From positions 1 through 6,518 of the forward strand of contig VGSX01000206.1 of NCBI GenBank assembly GCA_016874895.1: DNA of 6,518 nucleotides, written 5' to 3'. Made by a program: the position numbers and the translations under genes. Source of the DNA: Deltaproteobacteria bacterium (GTDB lineage Bacteria; Desulfobacterota; Desulfobaccia; Desulfobaccales; Desulfobaccaceae). The stretch's first letter is position 1. Every line of letters starts with the position of its first letter. Shown one piece after another: positions 5,900-6,518 of the stretch. A model generated the notes under the pieces. The model was not told the origin of the DNA, did not search any database, and saw only the letters and a list, made by a program, of their open reading frames with translations.

Positions 5900-6518
5900 A
5901 TGATTTATCGGGGGGAAAATTACCTCAACGGCGCTTACTTTAGCCCTTCGCCGATAAGGGATACCAGGCGGTGGCGAATGATCCTGGGGGAGGATGGGTC
6001 GAGGTATTGGTCCGGCAATACTACTCAACAGCTCCGCCGGGCCGGTCTCAATGTCATTCGCTATTGCAGATTTCAACTAGCGGGGGATGATTACGCCAGC
6101 GGAACGCAGTTTTCCCAAGCAGACCTAACAACACTGCAGAATTATTGGACTGATGTGTTAGGCATATCAAATTTGGACGATGAATCTGGCGGGGCTTTTA
6201 TCCATACAGCGAGTCCAACTACCTCGGCTAATCGTTGGCCCTGGCCGATGTCGGGTTATACCAACCACCGGGCCAGATTTGCTCAGGGCAACTGGTTAGA
6301 GTTTCTTTTTGGAAAAGATGCAACAGGTATCAGGTCAACCGATGGTCAACCCGGCGATATTTTTCCGCGGGTAATGTGGGAAAAAGATATCAAATATCTC
6401 TTCCACGATAACTTCTGGTCAGTAACGCTATCGGGCTACAGTGGCAGCAACCCGGAAGAGTTGCGATATGCTACCATCGGGAACTACGAACAGGCATGGT
6501 TTGAATATAGCGAGGTTT
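5900..6518 (+). CDS. Unrecognised protein, 3' end beyond window
   Basis: An uninterrupted reading frame of 206 codons runs from ATG 5900 to the window edge with no stop. TAAGGAGA at 5887-5894 is well placed for translation. The protein begins MIYRGENYLNGAYFSPSP, has no signal peptide or membrane segment so far, and is rich in aromatic residues, with nine Trp and many Tyr and Phe. It also has many Gly, Asn, Ser and Thr residues in turn-like stretches such as PWPMSGYTNH and SGYSGSNPEE. This composition suggests a beta-rich structural, carbohydrate-binding or surface/phage-type protein, but I recognise no family and assign no function. Its codon use is less GC-biased than that of nrfA or the MetE-like gene (TTA, ATA, TCA and ACA are frequent). 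It sits beside an IS remnant, so acquisition by transfer is possible. Confidence 0.8.
   Translation, partial: MIYRGENYLNGAYFSPSPIRDTRRWRMILGEDGSRYWSGNTTQQLRRAGLNVIRYCRFQLAGDDYASGTQFSQADLTTLQNYWTDVLGISNLDDESGGAFIHTASPTTSANRWPWPMSGYTNHRARFAQGNWLEFLFGKDATGIRSTDGQPGDIFPRVMWEKDIKYLFHDNFWSVTLSGYSGSNPEELRYATIGNYEQAWFEYSEV

Noticed and set aside
5843..6076. A 77-codon minus-strand frame at the start of the right-hand gene
   Set aside because: It is antisense to a longer + strand frame with a good ribosome binding site and has no recognisable features or start signal.

Overview
This window looks like part of a Desulfobacterota (deltaproteobacterial, sulfate-reducer or syntroph-like) chromosome. The evidence is the NrfH-NrfA nitrite reductase pair, a small stand-alone MetE-type protein, a decayed IS1634/IS4-type transposase, a GTGGTCA/GGGGTCA minisatellite and moderately high GC. 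The lineage is an inference from gene content; no rRNA or other phylogenetic marker is present.

Layout, left to right. Bases 1-84 are a 7-bp tandem array that probably continues off the left edge. On the + strand come a UroD/MetE-like protein (297-1328) with methionine-synthase zinc-ligand motifs, then a PhoU-like helical protein (1579-2184) closed by a strong intrinsic terminator (2212-2251). Converging on that terminator from the right is a minus-strand operon: nrfH (4248-4718), nrfA (2669-4219) and a monoheme class I cytochrome c (2289-2672) whose ATG overlaps the nrfA stop codon. Upstream of nrfH is a sequence matching the sigma-54 -24/-12 consensus, with a dyad about 115-130 bp further upstream that could be an enhancer site. 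Behind this lies an internally deleted transposase pseudogene (4779-5674) reading towards nrfH. Rightmost, on the + strand, is an unrecognised gene (5900 to beyond the window end) preceded by a dyad that overlaps its ribosome binding site.

How the genes work together. NrfH is a membrane-anchored tetraheme quinol dehydrogenase that passes electrons to the pentaheme NrfA, which reduces nitrite to ammonium in the periplasm. The third gene adds a small exported cytochrome in tight translational coupling. Three features stand out. NrfA lacks the usual calcium ligands (Thr223, Phe278 and Arg280 at those positions) and carries a lipobox. NrfH has Leu where the heme-1 axial Met of CxxCHxM is expected. 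The putative sigma-54 promoter sits so close to the nrfH start that the Shine-Dalgarno sequence would be largely excluded from the transcript. I see no wholly new system. The nrfHA-cytochrome operon and the unknown right-hand gene are the parts most worth following up.
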